Source: Catenovulum agarivorans DS-2
GTDB lineage: Bacteria; Pseudomonadota; Gammaproteobacteria; Enterobacterales; Alteromonadaceae
Length of the DNA stretch: 64,000 bases
NCBI RefSeq assembly: GCF_000568405.1
Contig: NZ_ARZY01000014.1
Location: forward strand, 1 to 64,000
Reading direction: 5' to 3'
Part shown: in pieces, positions 9,449 to 16,775 of the stretch
Layout: each line of letters opens with the position of its first letter
Position numbering within the stretch: the stretch's first letter is position 1
Notes under the pieces: model-generated
What the model was told of the DNA's origin: nothing
The model's database searches: none
Seen by the model: only the letters and a program-made list of their open reading frames with translations
Position numbers and translations under genes: made by a program

Positions 9449-9657
9449 CTTGTGTAAGTTTAGCTTAGAAAAGCTATAAAGTATTTAGTTTTATTGAACA
9501 GAATCAAAAATTCGATACTAGTTAGAATTTAGATACTAGAATGCTGACATTCGCTAATTTTGTACCCTGCACGAGTAAAGACTCATACCAAATGGCTCTA
9601 CGTGATCAGACTCTGACGTCCCTGTGTGCCATAAGCAGAAATTGACTGTTGAATTTT

Positions 9658-9690
9658 AAACGTCGGCTGCCAGGTGAAAAGCTGACGTTT
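9658..9690. repeat. Imperfect inverted repeat downstream of the defence cluster
   Basis: Arms 9658-9667 and 9681-9690 (AAACGTCGGC with GCTGACGTTT) pair over 10 bp, with one G-T wobble. The 9408-9794 interval has no convincing gene; it holds this repeat, the hairpin at 9720-9753 and the antitoxin promoter. Confidence 0.5.
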
Positions 9691-9719
9691 AACCAGCTCA
9701 AATTTTGTATCCCTGGTAG

Positions 9720-9753
9720 GTTGGGTAAGCCAGAGGCAAACCCAACGTTTTTT
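9720..9753 (+). repeat. Hairpin with T tail, possibly a dispersed repeat
   Basis: Arms GTTGGGT-AA-GCC (9720-9731) and GGC-AA-ACCCAAC (9735-9746) form a stem with a symmetrical internal loop, followed by GTTTTTT. It would terminate plus-strand transcription, but no plus-strand gene precedes it. The GTTGGGT...ACCCAAC core resembles REP-like intergenic repeats common in marine gammaproteobacteria. That likeness is from memory. Confidence 0.45.
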
Positions 9754-9794
9754 AATTTTATCCGAAAGGAGTTATTAAAACTTATAAGCTAATA

Positions 9795-11057
9795 CTATAG
9801 GTTACAAGCTTTCAAGGCCCTTAACTTTTTAAATGCTTCTTGAGCAGTAACTTTTCCTTCAAAAAAGGTTTTTTGTTCCCACTCAGCGGGTTCCTCTGCT
9901 AAAAAGCGTTCTTCACAAAGGTTAGCTTCTTTATCATTGCCTACAGCTAAGTAACAGTTGGATAAACTCGCTAACATCCACTTTCTATCACTTCTTTCCG
10001 CGAGCTCTTCACCGTCGGCGACTACTTTTTCCAACGACTCTATAATAGTCAGTCTGACTTTATTTGCTCTCATCCTGTTGTATATGATTTCATTTGAATC
10101 ATTGCTATGATCAGCTAGCATATCTAAACAGGCAGCATAATTTTCTCCGTTATAGTAGTCTCGTCTGATTTCGAACCCTCTGCCGTATTGTTTTATTGCT
10201 AATTCTAAATCATCAGCCTTATGATGGTTTTGCCATAACCTTTTATGAATAGCTCCCGTTAACCCACATGTTTCAGGATCATTGGATTGATAGGGTGTTA
10301 ATTGTTTAGCTATCTCCAATGCATTCGTTAAAGCGGCTTCTTTGGTTGGAAGTTCCGACTTATAGGTAGCCAATACTAACTTTTGCAGTATAGTTGGCTC
10401 GTGTTGTGCCATTTCAGCCGCTGCCTTATAAAAGGCTATTGCTGAGCTGAAATCGCTATTATTGAATGCTGTTTTTCCAGATTCCAACAGCATATGTAGA
10501 CGATCTCCCTCTCCCTCCAACTCTTCGACTTTTTCTTGGAACTCTTGTTCAGATAGCATGGGATACTTAAGAGCGGGAAGATATGTATATACAGGACTAT
10601 CAATTTTTTGTTGACCATCAATGGCAGCCACAATTAAATCTTTTAATGCACAACTAGCGCGTTTAGCCTCTCTTGCGCCAATATCTTTACCCAAATGTTC
10701 ATACTGGAATGTACTAGTATGATCTAGGTCAAATGAAAACCTTCCACCTTGTTCTTTCATTATTATTGTTGAACTTGGCTTTAATGCATGCCTCACCCCC
10801 AACTCATATACAGCATTTACATTTCCAGTGGTGATGTCTGCTATAACTAAGTCAGCTTGATAAAGCATCATATACATTTCTGTATCAATAATGCCTGAAT
10901 GTAATATTTCATCAGCACGAACGCACTTTAACCCAGCCTCTTCTACTGCGGGCTTAATAATAGCTTCAAAAGTTGCATCTAGGTCAAAAGTCTTACCTAA
11001 CTCATAGTCTGTCTTTTCACCAAATCCCATAACAACAAAGCAAACTTTTTGATTCAT
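9795..11057 (-). CDS. DRHyd-like domain fused to TPR-like repeats
   Basis: A 420-residue protein. Residues 1-110 (VCFVVMGFG, ADEILHSGIIDTEMYMMLYQADLVIADITTGNVNAVYELGVRHA) match the nucleoside 2-deoxyribosyltransferase-like DRHyd fold, with candidate active residues Asp74, Asn79/81 and Glu85. Residues 190-400 are paired helices typical of the TPR-like region called the TRAF-binding region in ASK kinases. Published genome analyses place this DRHyd plus TPR arrangement in nucleotide-centred conflict systems. It is the last gene of the six-gene cluster, 13 bases after the TIR-like gene. A nucleoside or nucleotide hydrolase or sensor role is inferred. Confidence 0.72.
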   Translation of the reverse strand: MNQKVCFVVMGFGEKTDYELGKTFDLDATFEAIIKPAVEEAGLKCVRADEILHSGIIDTEMYMMLYQADLVIADITTGNVNAVYELGVRHALKPSSTIIMKEQGGRFSFDLDHTSTFQYEHLGKDIGAREAKRASCALKDLIVAAIDGQQKIDSPVYTYLPALKYPMLSEQEFQEKVEELEGEGDRLHMLLESGKTAFNNSDFSSAIAFYKAAAEMAQHEPTILQKLVLATYKSELPTKEAALTNALEIAKQLTPYQSNDPETCGLTGAIHKRLWQNHHKADDLELAIKQYGRGFEIRRDYYNGENYAACLDMLADHSNDSNEIIYNRMRANKVRLTIIESLEKVVADGEELAERSDRKWMLASLSNCYLAVGNDKEANLCEERFLAEEPAEWEQKTFFEGKVTAQEAFKKLRALKACNL

Positions 11058-11070
11058 ATTTTTGTTTTCC

Positions 11071-11532
11071 TCAATCTAGAGCGTTTGATAAATTTGACCA
11101 GGAGACTATTTTTGACGCGTTGAGCCAGCTAGGGATTTTCCCATTAAAATTATCGCCTTTATGGACTGCAATTACTTTTTTTCCAAGAGCATGGCTTTTT
11201 TCAACTTCCCACTTAACCCATTGGCTCTTAGAAGTGTTTTCAGTTAAGTAAACAACTGTTGTTGAAGTTCTGTTTATGCGCTCTGTGATTTTCCGTTTTA
11301 TGTACTCGGCTACATCACTATTGTATGCAGACTTCACTGAGTGATCGTTAAATTCTATATCACTATTTTCATTTTTTGCTTGGCCTCGAAGTAAGTTTAC
11401 TTCGTTCATATCTTCGGAAGAAAAGCTAATGAATACATTTTTCTTTTTAGGCTGAAGCGCTAACTTTGCTTTCTCTTCAAGTGCTCTTACATTGCCAAGC
11501 CTACTCCAAGATCCTGATGAACTGCCTCCCAT
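11071..11532 (-). CDS. TIR-like (ThsB/MTH538-type) protein with Met-Gly-Gly N-terminus
   Basis: A 153-residue protein. Residues 31-150 form a TIR-like flavodoxin fold (KNVFISFSSED, SDVAEYIKRKITERINRTSTTVVYLT, then SQWVKWEVEKSHALGKKVIAVH). Glu109 sits where TIR NADases carry the catalytic Glu. Before it lies a separate 30-residue leader beginning MGGSSSGSWSRLGNVRALEE; Met removal would expose Gly-Gly. The QueC-like gene ends only 2 bases upstream. Such TIR-like proteins act in Thoeris-type defence, either making a signal or degrading NAD. Here it may be the protein the QueC homologue modifies (inference). Confidence 0.75.
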   Translation of the reverse strand: MGGSSSGSWSRLGNVRALEEKAKLALQPKKKNVFISFSSEDMNEVNLLRGQAKNENSDIEFNDHSVKSAYNSDVAEYIKRKITERINRTSTTVVYLTENTSKSQWVKWEVEKSHALGKKVIAVHKGDNFNGKIPSWLNASKIVSWSNLSNALD

Positions 11533-11534
11533 CT

Positions 11535-12122
11535 CTATACCTCCATCTCAAATTCTTTACATGCAATACACTCACCGCATGGTTCTAAATTACCTGTATG
11601 GCATGAATATGTTTTAGTTATTCCCTTTAATTTTGCTAACTCGATAACATTAGCTTTCATAAACTCTCTTAATGGAGCTAAGACCTTTATCTTATAGCCC
11701 ATTATTACTTCTATTAATTCTTCGGCTTTTTCAAGAAATTCAGTGGATTGATCAGGAAATAAAGATGTTGATTCATGGAGCAGTCCGATTGATATAGCAT
11801 CAGCGTTATTTTGATATGCATACGCCGCAGCCGTTAAGAGAAATAGCATGTTTCGACCAGGGGTAAATGCATCATTAACTATATCTAAAGTAGGATCTGT
11901 CAGCCCTGATTTGATAAGTTTGCCAAAGCCAGATAATTCAGCAATTTCAAATTTATGGACTCCAACCGCGGCCAAAGCTTCTTCACAGGATTTTAATTCG
12001 GTTTCCCTTGCAATTTGACCGTAATCGATAAATAAGGGATATATATCGACACCTTCATCTTTTGCCAATTTGACTACCAAAGTAGAATCAAGGCCTCCAG
12101 AAACTAATGTAACTATGCGCAT
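11535..12122 (-). CDS. QueC-like 7-cyano-7-deazaguanine synthase homologue
   Basis: A 195-residue protein of the PP-loop ATPase family. The ATP motif is SGGLDS (residues 8-13), TPGRNMLFLLTAAAYA matches QueC, and four zinc-ligand cysteines (174, 182, 185, 188) end the protein. True QueC converts carboxy-deazaguanine to preQ0 in queuosine synthesis and is about 220-235 residues, so this one is short. No queD, queE or folE lies nearby. Its neighbours (TIR-TGT, OGG-like, TIR-like) point to a defence role like the QueC homologues of type IV CBASS and Qat systems. It overlaps the OGG-like gene by 10 bases. Confidence 0.85.
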   Translation of the reverse strand: MRIVTLVSGGLDSTLVVKLAKDEGVDIYPLFIDYGQIARETELKSCEEALAAVGVHKFEIAELSGFGKLIKSGLTDPTLDIVNDAFTPGRNMLFLLTAAAYAYQNNADAISIGLLHESTSLFPDQSTEFLEKAEELIEVIMGYKIKVLAPLREFMKANVIELAKLKGITKTYSCHTGNLEPCGECIACKEFEMEV

Positions 12123-12820
12123 TGCGGGGTAAACTCCTTTTTATTTTCAATAACTCTCATAACTACCCATATTGCCCAATCTAAAAGTCCTATTTTACAA
12201 TTCAAATCGTCAGCATAGTCGCTTAATAGTTTCTCGTAATATAGATACTTCTTTTTGCTAGATATAAATTTTTCTGGCTCGTTATACATACCGAGTAAAC
12301 TCATATAGTTGAGTACATGCCTATCAAGGATTGCTAAGTCATATGTTGTGCCAGAATTTCTTAAAAACATACTTGCTTGTTTTGGTCCTAGCCCTGGCAT
12401 ATTTTTTACTAGCCATTCTCGCGCTTCAAAATGATTATTAAAACTATCAAGCAGCATGCGTAATGAGCCAGCATGCTCATAAACTAACTCACTACATTTT
12501 GCGAGCTGCTTAGCCTTTGCATCATAGAAGCGATGTCGCATGTATTTCTCACCCACTCTTACAGGTGTTATCAATAATTCTTTGAGTTGCATATATAACA
12601 ATTCAATGTTTTTATGCTTTTCGATTAACAAGTTACTTTTAGTAATTTCATCTGCCATAGCAATTGCTAAACCATAAGAAACTTGGCTACTTAGAACACA
12701 CGCCGATAGTTCCCACCATAAACGAATTTCACAAGTCGAAGAATCAGATTGGACTTCATTTTCGATATCAGGATAAATAGCTTGAATTGCATCATTTAGC
12801 TGTTCAATGTTTGTCCTCAT
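12113..12820 (-). CDS. Archaeal-type 8-oxoguanine DNA glycosylase-like protein
   Basis: A 235-residue HhH-GPD protein. The helix-hairpin-helix segment MPGLGPKQASMFLRN (141-155) and AILDRHV (163-169) match the Ogg2/AGOG lineage, with Lys147 as likely Schiff-base lysine and Asp166 as the essential aspartate. Family members excise 8-oxoguanine from DNA. In the defence operons I know of, OGG-like proteins travel with QueC and TGT homologues and may act on a modified base or nucleoside instead. It overlaps the TIR-TGT gene by 4 bases (ATGA) and the QueC-like gene by 10, so it is tightly coupled. Confidence 0.78.
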   Translation of the reverse strand: MRTNIEQLNDAIQAIYPDIENEVQSDSSTCEIRLWWELSACVLSSQVSYGLAIAMADEITKSNLLIEKHKNIELLYMQLKELLITPVRVGEKYMRHRFYDAKAKQLAKCSELVYEHAGSLRMLLDSFNNHFEAREWLVKNMPGLGPKQASMFLRNSGTTYDLAILDRHVLNYMSLLGMYNEPEKFISSKKKYLYYEKLLSDYADDLNCKIGLLDWAIWVVMRVIENKKEFTPQCA

Positions 12821-14229
12821 ATTTTTAGTATTCCATTTAGCTTATTCATTAACTCACTCCATATTGGTTTAGGTAAGTTTTCAGTAATAAATCCTCTTAT
12901 ACTACCATTTGTCGCTGACTTTCTCAGTTTTGACATGAAATCAGTATAAAAATCTAAATTGTGGAAGATGACCTTGGCAATAAATTTTACCCCTTCCTGA
13001 TTTATTGCGTCTCTAGTTACCGCTGAATCAGCATATTCAGCCTGATAAGAAAACAAATCAAAATGGTGGAAATGATGAAGTCTATGTTGGTCTCTATCCA
13101 CTACTTTTCTGCACCATTCTAATCCGTCGAAACTGTCAGCTCCTGCTGCGACAAAAAATGGAATAACAATCGGGTCTCCAGTTCCTAAAATATGAATTGG
13201 CTGGTAGTAAGCAAGAGAATTTAGAATTGTTCTAATCTTAACTATATTTTTGATGCGTTCCTGTAAACCATCACCTAGCTCTCTTTCAGGTATCGCAATC
13301 AATGGAGGGCTAAGTCTTTTGGTTACCTCCAAAACAAGTTCAGGTAAGGAATCAAAAATATATTCCCCATCTTTATTGGTTCTTGCATGAATAATTGGCA
13401 AAACAGGCACAGAAGTTTGTTGCTGGTCTTTAGCAACTGATTCAATAATTTCTGCTACAAGGTCAGGAGTATTCTGCTTTAAATCGTATTCATCAAAGCA
13501 AAACATTAAGTCAAATGGTATGGATTTGATTAAATTGTGAAATTTTTCTCGGCACCAAGATTTATTGTTATTTCGATGTTTTTCATAGCTGCCGGAATCT
13601 AATAGTATGACTCCACCACTTTCTTTGTAAGTTATTATATTTTCGATAAATTCTTTCTGGTTGTATTCTTCTCTTTTTTCCAAATCGTATGCAGAAACCA
13701 ATATTGACGGAAATTTAAAAATATCTAAAGCCTCAATAGCTTCATATGTTGGTAGTTGAGTTTCAAATGACGAAATTGATTGAAAGAGTATCGGAAGAGG
13801 TATTTTATCGTTGATAACATGCTTTAGCCGCTGTGGGGTAGATTTGGGTGTTACAACTTTTGATATTCTAGCCCTTAATTTATTTAATTCTGAATACGTA
13901 AGATCACCGTCCCAGTCGATAAATTCGCAGTAACTGATGCTCCGAAATATTAGTGAGATTTCACTTTCATCCGTTTTTACTCCTATAATAGGTATGCCGC
14001 AGTCCTGTGCGAATAAAAGTTCATTTCTAAAAATTTGGCTCTCTTTTGATTGTTCTGAAAATATAGCGATCAAACATTTAGAAATTTTTATCTCATTTTC
14101 AATAAATTCGGTAAAATCTGCAACTGAATAGTAGTCATAAACTACGTTCCATTGATGCTCCAAGCAATCATGCAGTTTTTTTGCAATTTTTTCATTTTTA
14201 CTTGAATAGGCTAAGAAGATATCTGCCAC
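12817..14229 (-). CDS. TIR domain fused to a tRNA-guanine transglycosylase-like barrel
   Basis: A 470-residue fusion. Residues 1-125 are a TIR domain (IFLAYSSKNEKIAKKLHDCLE) with Glu70 in SQIFRNELLFAQ at the NADase glutamate position. Residues 150-470 are a TGT-like barrel that keeps the three key aspartates: Asp211 (LLDSGSYE, the DSGG region), Asp246 (FCFDEYD, base recognition) and Asp368 (GADSFDG, nucleophile), plus HILGTGDP. The bacterial zinc motif (three Cys and a His) is absent; a His-rich stretch HRLHHFHHF follows instead. TGTs exchange guanine for deazaguanine. A role in adding or removing a deazaguanine in immunity is inferred. There are 22 bases between it and the kinase gene. Confidence 0.8.
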   Translation of the reverse strand: MADIFLAYSSKNEKIAKKLHDCLEHQWNVVYDYYSVADFTEFIENEIKISKCLIAIFSEQSKESQIFRNELLFAQDCGIPIIGVKTDESEISLIFRSISYCEFIDWDGDLTYSELNKLRARISKVVTPKSTPQRLKHVINDKIPLPILFQSISSFETQLPTYEAIEALDIFKFPSILVSAYDLEKREEYNQKEFIENIITYKESGGVILLDSGSYEKHRNNNKSWCREKFHNLIKSIPFDLMFCFDEYDLKQNTPDLVAEIIESVAKDQQQTSVPVLPIIHARTNKDGEYIFDSLPELVLEVTKRLSPPLIAIPERELGDGLQERIKNIVKIRTILNSLAYYQPIHILGTGDPIVIPFFVAAGADSFDGLEWCRKVVDRDQHRLHHFHHFDLFSYQAEYADSAVTRDAINQEGVKFIAKVIFHNLDFYTDFMSKLRKSATNGSIRGFITENLPKPIWSELMNKLNGILKI

Positions 14230-14251
14230 ATTAAATTCCCTTTATATTTGT

Positions 14252-15382
14252 TTATTGAGCTGAAGCCCACGCAATCTGGTAGATAGCAGAAGTAAAATCT
14301 TGCACAAGAGTGATATTTTCAGGTGTTGAATTGCCCATAAACCAATCATCGCAGCTTGCATCAAACACTACTATTTTAGATTTATTCTTTTTTAATTGAT
14401 TTTCTATTGTTATTAGATTTCGAAAAGTTTCTCCTAAAATTAAAATTGGGTTTTTGTAGTTCGGTAAATTGTCCAAACTATCCTCTACCTGAGCGGTGAT
14501 ACCAAATTGTAAAAGCAAATATTTTGCTTCTTCTAAAATATATCGTTTACCAAGGCCTGCTTGATCAGCAAATATAGTGACAGGTTGAAATGATTCAAAA
14601 TTTATGGGAATCAGCTTATCTATTTTCTGATAATCTAGGTCTACCCCTCCAGATTCGCAGAAACATGCTACATGTTTTGAAGCTAATTCAGCTGCATGGC
14701 TAGGACGTTTCTTTTTCACACCCCAATAAAAAGCAAAAATAGTACTAAAAACATCCCCCGTGCCTATTTTGGTTACTTTGTTTGATAAATATGATGGTAT
14801 TGAATACTCACTTCCATTTTTTTCTAGAACAAAACATCCCTTAACACCTCTTTTTACTACTATGGCTTCCGCTTTATTTAGCTCCAGCAATTCTTGTGCT
14901 TGTGCAATAAGACTGTTGGCGGATGTCGAGTGAGCTAACTCTAACTCATTGAGAACAATGACGAGGTTATTAGCTTTAGACCCATTTATTGAATAAATAG
15001 CTTTTTGTTTCCATGTTTGAGGGTCAAAAACAACTCTATTTGCATCTACGACCGCATCACCTTCAATAAGACCGAAACGAAGGACAACTTCACCGCTAAC
15101 TTTGATTGAAGACTGAAAATTTTCACTTTTAGATATATGTGGTGTGGATAAAGGATGAAAATATGAGAATGATATTGCATCATCTCGTCGATATTTTTTT
15201 ACTTTGATAGCGTACCTTTTTTCAAATTTCGCAATATCTGAATCATTCTCGGTATATGTATGAAGTGTTACATCATTTGTGATTTCACTTAATATAGCAG
15301 CAGCCCTGCCTCCAGAACCAAACATCTGATCAATTTCCGGAACTAAAGAGATTTCCCTGTAGAAGCCACCAACAATTTTCAT
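14252..15382 (-). CDS. PfkB-family sugar or nucleoside kinase with extra C-terminal domain
   Basis: A 376-residue protein, first gene of the cluster. Residues 1-258 follow the ribokinase/PfkB fold (GSGGRAAAI near the start, VLNELEL, VVKRG, and the anion hole and base KIGTGDVF with Asp210). Residues 265-376 (VTIFADQAGLGKRYILEEAKYLL, then NPILILGETFRNL, IVVFDASCDDWF) form a separate alpha/beta domain, perhaps a distant nucleoside deoxyribosyltransferase fold. A typical PfkB kinase is about 300 residues. It may phosphorylate a ribosyl or nucleoside product made by its neighbours. The substrate is unknown. GGAG lies ahead of the ATG. Confidence 0.75.
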   Translation of the reverse strand: MKIVGGFYREISLVPEIDQMFGSGGRAAAILSEITNDVTLHTYTENDSDIAKFEKRYAIKVKKYRRDDAISFSYFHPLSTPHISKSENFQSSIKVSGEVVLRFGLIEGDAVVDANRVVFDPQTWKQKAIYSINGSKANNLVIVLNELELAHSTSANSLIAQAQELLELNKAEAIVVKRGVKGCFVLEKNGSEYSIPSYLSNKVTKIGTGDVFSTIFAFYWGVKKKRPSHAAELASKHVACFCESGGVDLDYQKIDKLIPINFESFQPVTIFADQAGLGKRYILEEAKYLLLQFGITAQVEDSLDNLPNYKNPILILGETFRNLITIENQLKKNKSKIVVFDASCDDWFMGNSTPENITLVQDFTSAIYQIAWASAQ

Positions 15383-15602
15383 TTATATCAACTCCATTTT
15401 CTTTTTACTTTCAATCTTATAACAAATTTTTTATTTTAAAACCATCCCCAATTCGCCCCTGTAATTTAAAATAAATCCAATAAAGCTGAGTAAAAACTAA
15501 TATTAAACCGTATTGACTTGCAAAGCAGACATCCAAGTAAACTTTAATTAAGTCCGCTATTCGCTCATACCTGCCTGCTAGATGTAACCTAAATCAACCC
15601 AC

Positions 15603-16670
15603 CTAATCTACCGATAACCACCACTTTTGGTTTTGTCTTGGCGCACCTATGGTTAGTACCTCACCAAATATTGGTGTTGCTAACGTCACCGAATTATCTT
15701 CAGCTGCTTGATTGACTCGTGTGAGTGGTTCAGACCATGCGTGAAAAGCGAGATCAAACGTACTATTGTGAATTGGCATCATAGTTTTACCTCTTAAATC
15801 TAAATGTGCCTGCACACTTTGTTCTGGTGTCATATGAATGTCGTGCCAGTCTTTGTCGTACGCACCGGTTTCAATTAGGGTCACATCAAATGGACCTAGT
15901 TTGTCACCAATCTGTTTAAAACCGGCAAAGTAGCCAGAATCACCGCTAAAAAATATCTTTCCATGTTGGCTATCAATTACCCAAGAACCCCATAAAGTTT
16001 GATTGCCATCAAATAATCCCCGCCCAGAAAAATGTTGAGTTGGGGTAAATGTGACTGTCGCTACTTCATTGGTGGTTGTTTGCCACCAATCGAATGCAGA
16101 AATTTTATCGTCAGCAACTCCCCACTTTTTCAACGTACGTTCTACGCCTAAAGGTACCAAAAATTGTTCTGTGTTATGTGCTAGCTGTTTAATAGTTTGT
16201 TGGTCTAGATGATCATAATGGTCGTGTGAAATCAAAACCTTGTCTATTTTTGGTAGCTGAGTAACATCGACTGGACTCTCGTGAAAACGCTTTGGTCCGA
16301 TAAATGAAAATGGAGACACGCGCTCTGATAACACTGGATCGATCAACCATATTTCGCCAGCTAATTTTAACAATACGGATGAATGTCCCAACTTAATAAT
16401 ATGTACTTGGTTGTTGGTTAACTCGGCAATGTCTGCAATTTTTAAAGTGTTAATTGGAATGCTTGATACTGGAGATGCATTGTGGCGTTTTTCTCGGATA
16501 TAACGCCAAAATATCGCTAAGGTTTTACTCAGTTTCGGCTGCTCGGTTGGCTCCGAATTAACAAACTTGTCTTGGGCAAATTGCGCGGATTGATAAGTAA
16601 CTTTATCTGCAGATACACAGTGTAACATGGTAAAAACTCCAACTAACAAAACGGAAATAATTTTAAACAT
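15603..16670 (-). CDS. MBL-fold metallo-hydrolase, exported
   Basis: A 355-residue protein with a signal sequence ending near MLHC (Cys18, possibly lipidated). The metal motif SHDHYDHLD (His149, His151, Asp153, His154) and later FSGDSGYF and MMPIHNSTFDLAFH place it with NAPE-PLD/UlaG-like hydrolases, which cleave phosphodiesters or lactones. It is divergent from the tetR gene with two palindromic sites between them, so it is probably repressed by that regulator. The substrate is unknown. Confidence 0.82.
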   Translation of the reverse strand: MFKIISVLLVGVFTMLHCVSADKVTYQSAQFAQDKFVNSEPTEQPKLSKTLAIFWRYIREKRHNASPVSSIPINTLKIADIAELTNNQVHIIKLGHSSVLLKLAGEIWLIDPVLSERVSPFSFIGPKRFHESPVDVTQLPKIDKVLISHDHYDHLDQQTIKQLAHNTEQFLVPLGVERTLKKWGVADDKISAFDWWQTTTNEVATVTFTPTQHFSGRGLFDGNQTLWGSWVIDSQHGKIFFSGDSGYFAGFKQIGDKLGPFDVTLIETGAYDKDWHDIHMTPEQSVQAHLDLRGKTMMPIHNSTFDLAFHAWSEPLTRVNQAAEDNSVTLATPIFGEVLTIGAPRQNQKWWLSVD

Positions 16671-16685
16671 TAAGCCAAACCAAAA

Positions 16686-16708
16686 GTAAACTATACAGTG
16701 TAGTTTAC
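16686..16708. promoter_or_regulatory. TetR-type operator, site 1
   Basis: A perfect palindrome GTAAACTA-N7-TAGTTTAC of 23 bp in the gap between the MBL gene and the divergent tetR gene, 16 bases upstream of the MBL start. This is the expected target of the adjacent TetR protein. Confidence 0.78.
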
Positions 16709-16724
16709 ACTAGAGGTAAATAAA

Positions 16725-16747
16725 GTAAACTGTTCAGTGTAATTTTT
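16725..16747. promoter_or_regulatory. TetR-type operator, site 2 (degenerate)
   Basis: A second copy of the site above (GTAAACTGTTCAGTGTAA), with a conserved left half and weaker right half, 39 bp from site 1 and about 30 bases before the tetR start. It suggests cooperative binding and autoregulation. Confidence 0.6.
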
Positions 16748-16775
16748 ATTGTGATAAACTAGCCCTAATTAAGTT

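Noticed and set aside
9141-9479. A plus-strand gene opposite the antitoxin
   Set aside because: The 112-codon frame has no family likeness and lies across the clear toxin-antitoxin pair and its promoter.
11535-12122. QueC as housekeeping queuosine synthesis
   Set aside because: It is shorter than true QueC, has no queD, queE or folE neighbours, and is overlapped by defence-type genes.
12817-14229. Ordinary tgt gene for queuosine in tRNA
   Set aside because: It carries an N-terminal TIR domain and lacks the zinc cysteines of bacterial TGT.
9795-15382. A complete type IV CBASS or dpd DNA-modification system
   Set aside because: No CD-NTase is present, and none of the DpdB-K type helicase or nuclease genes is seen.
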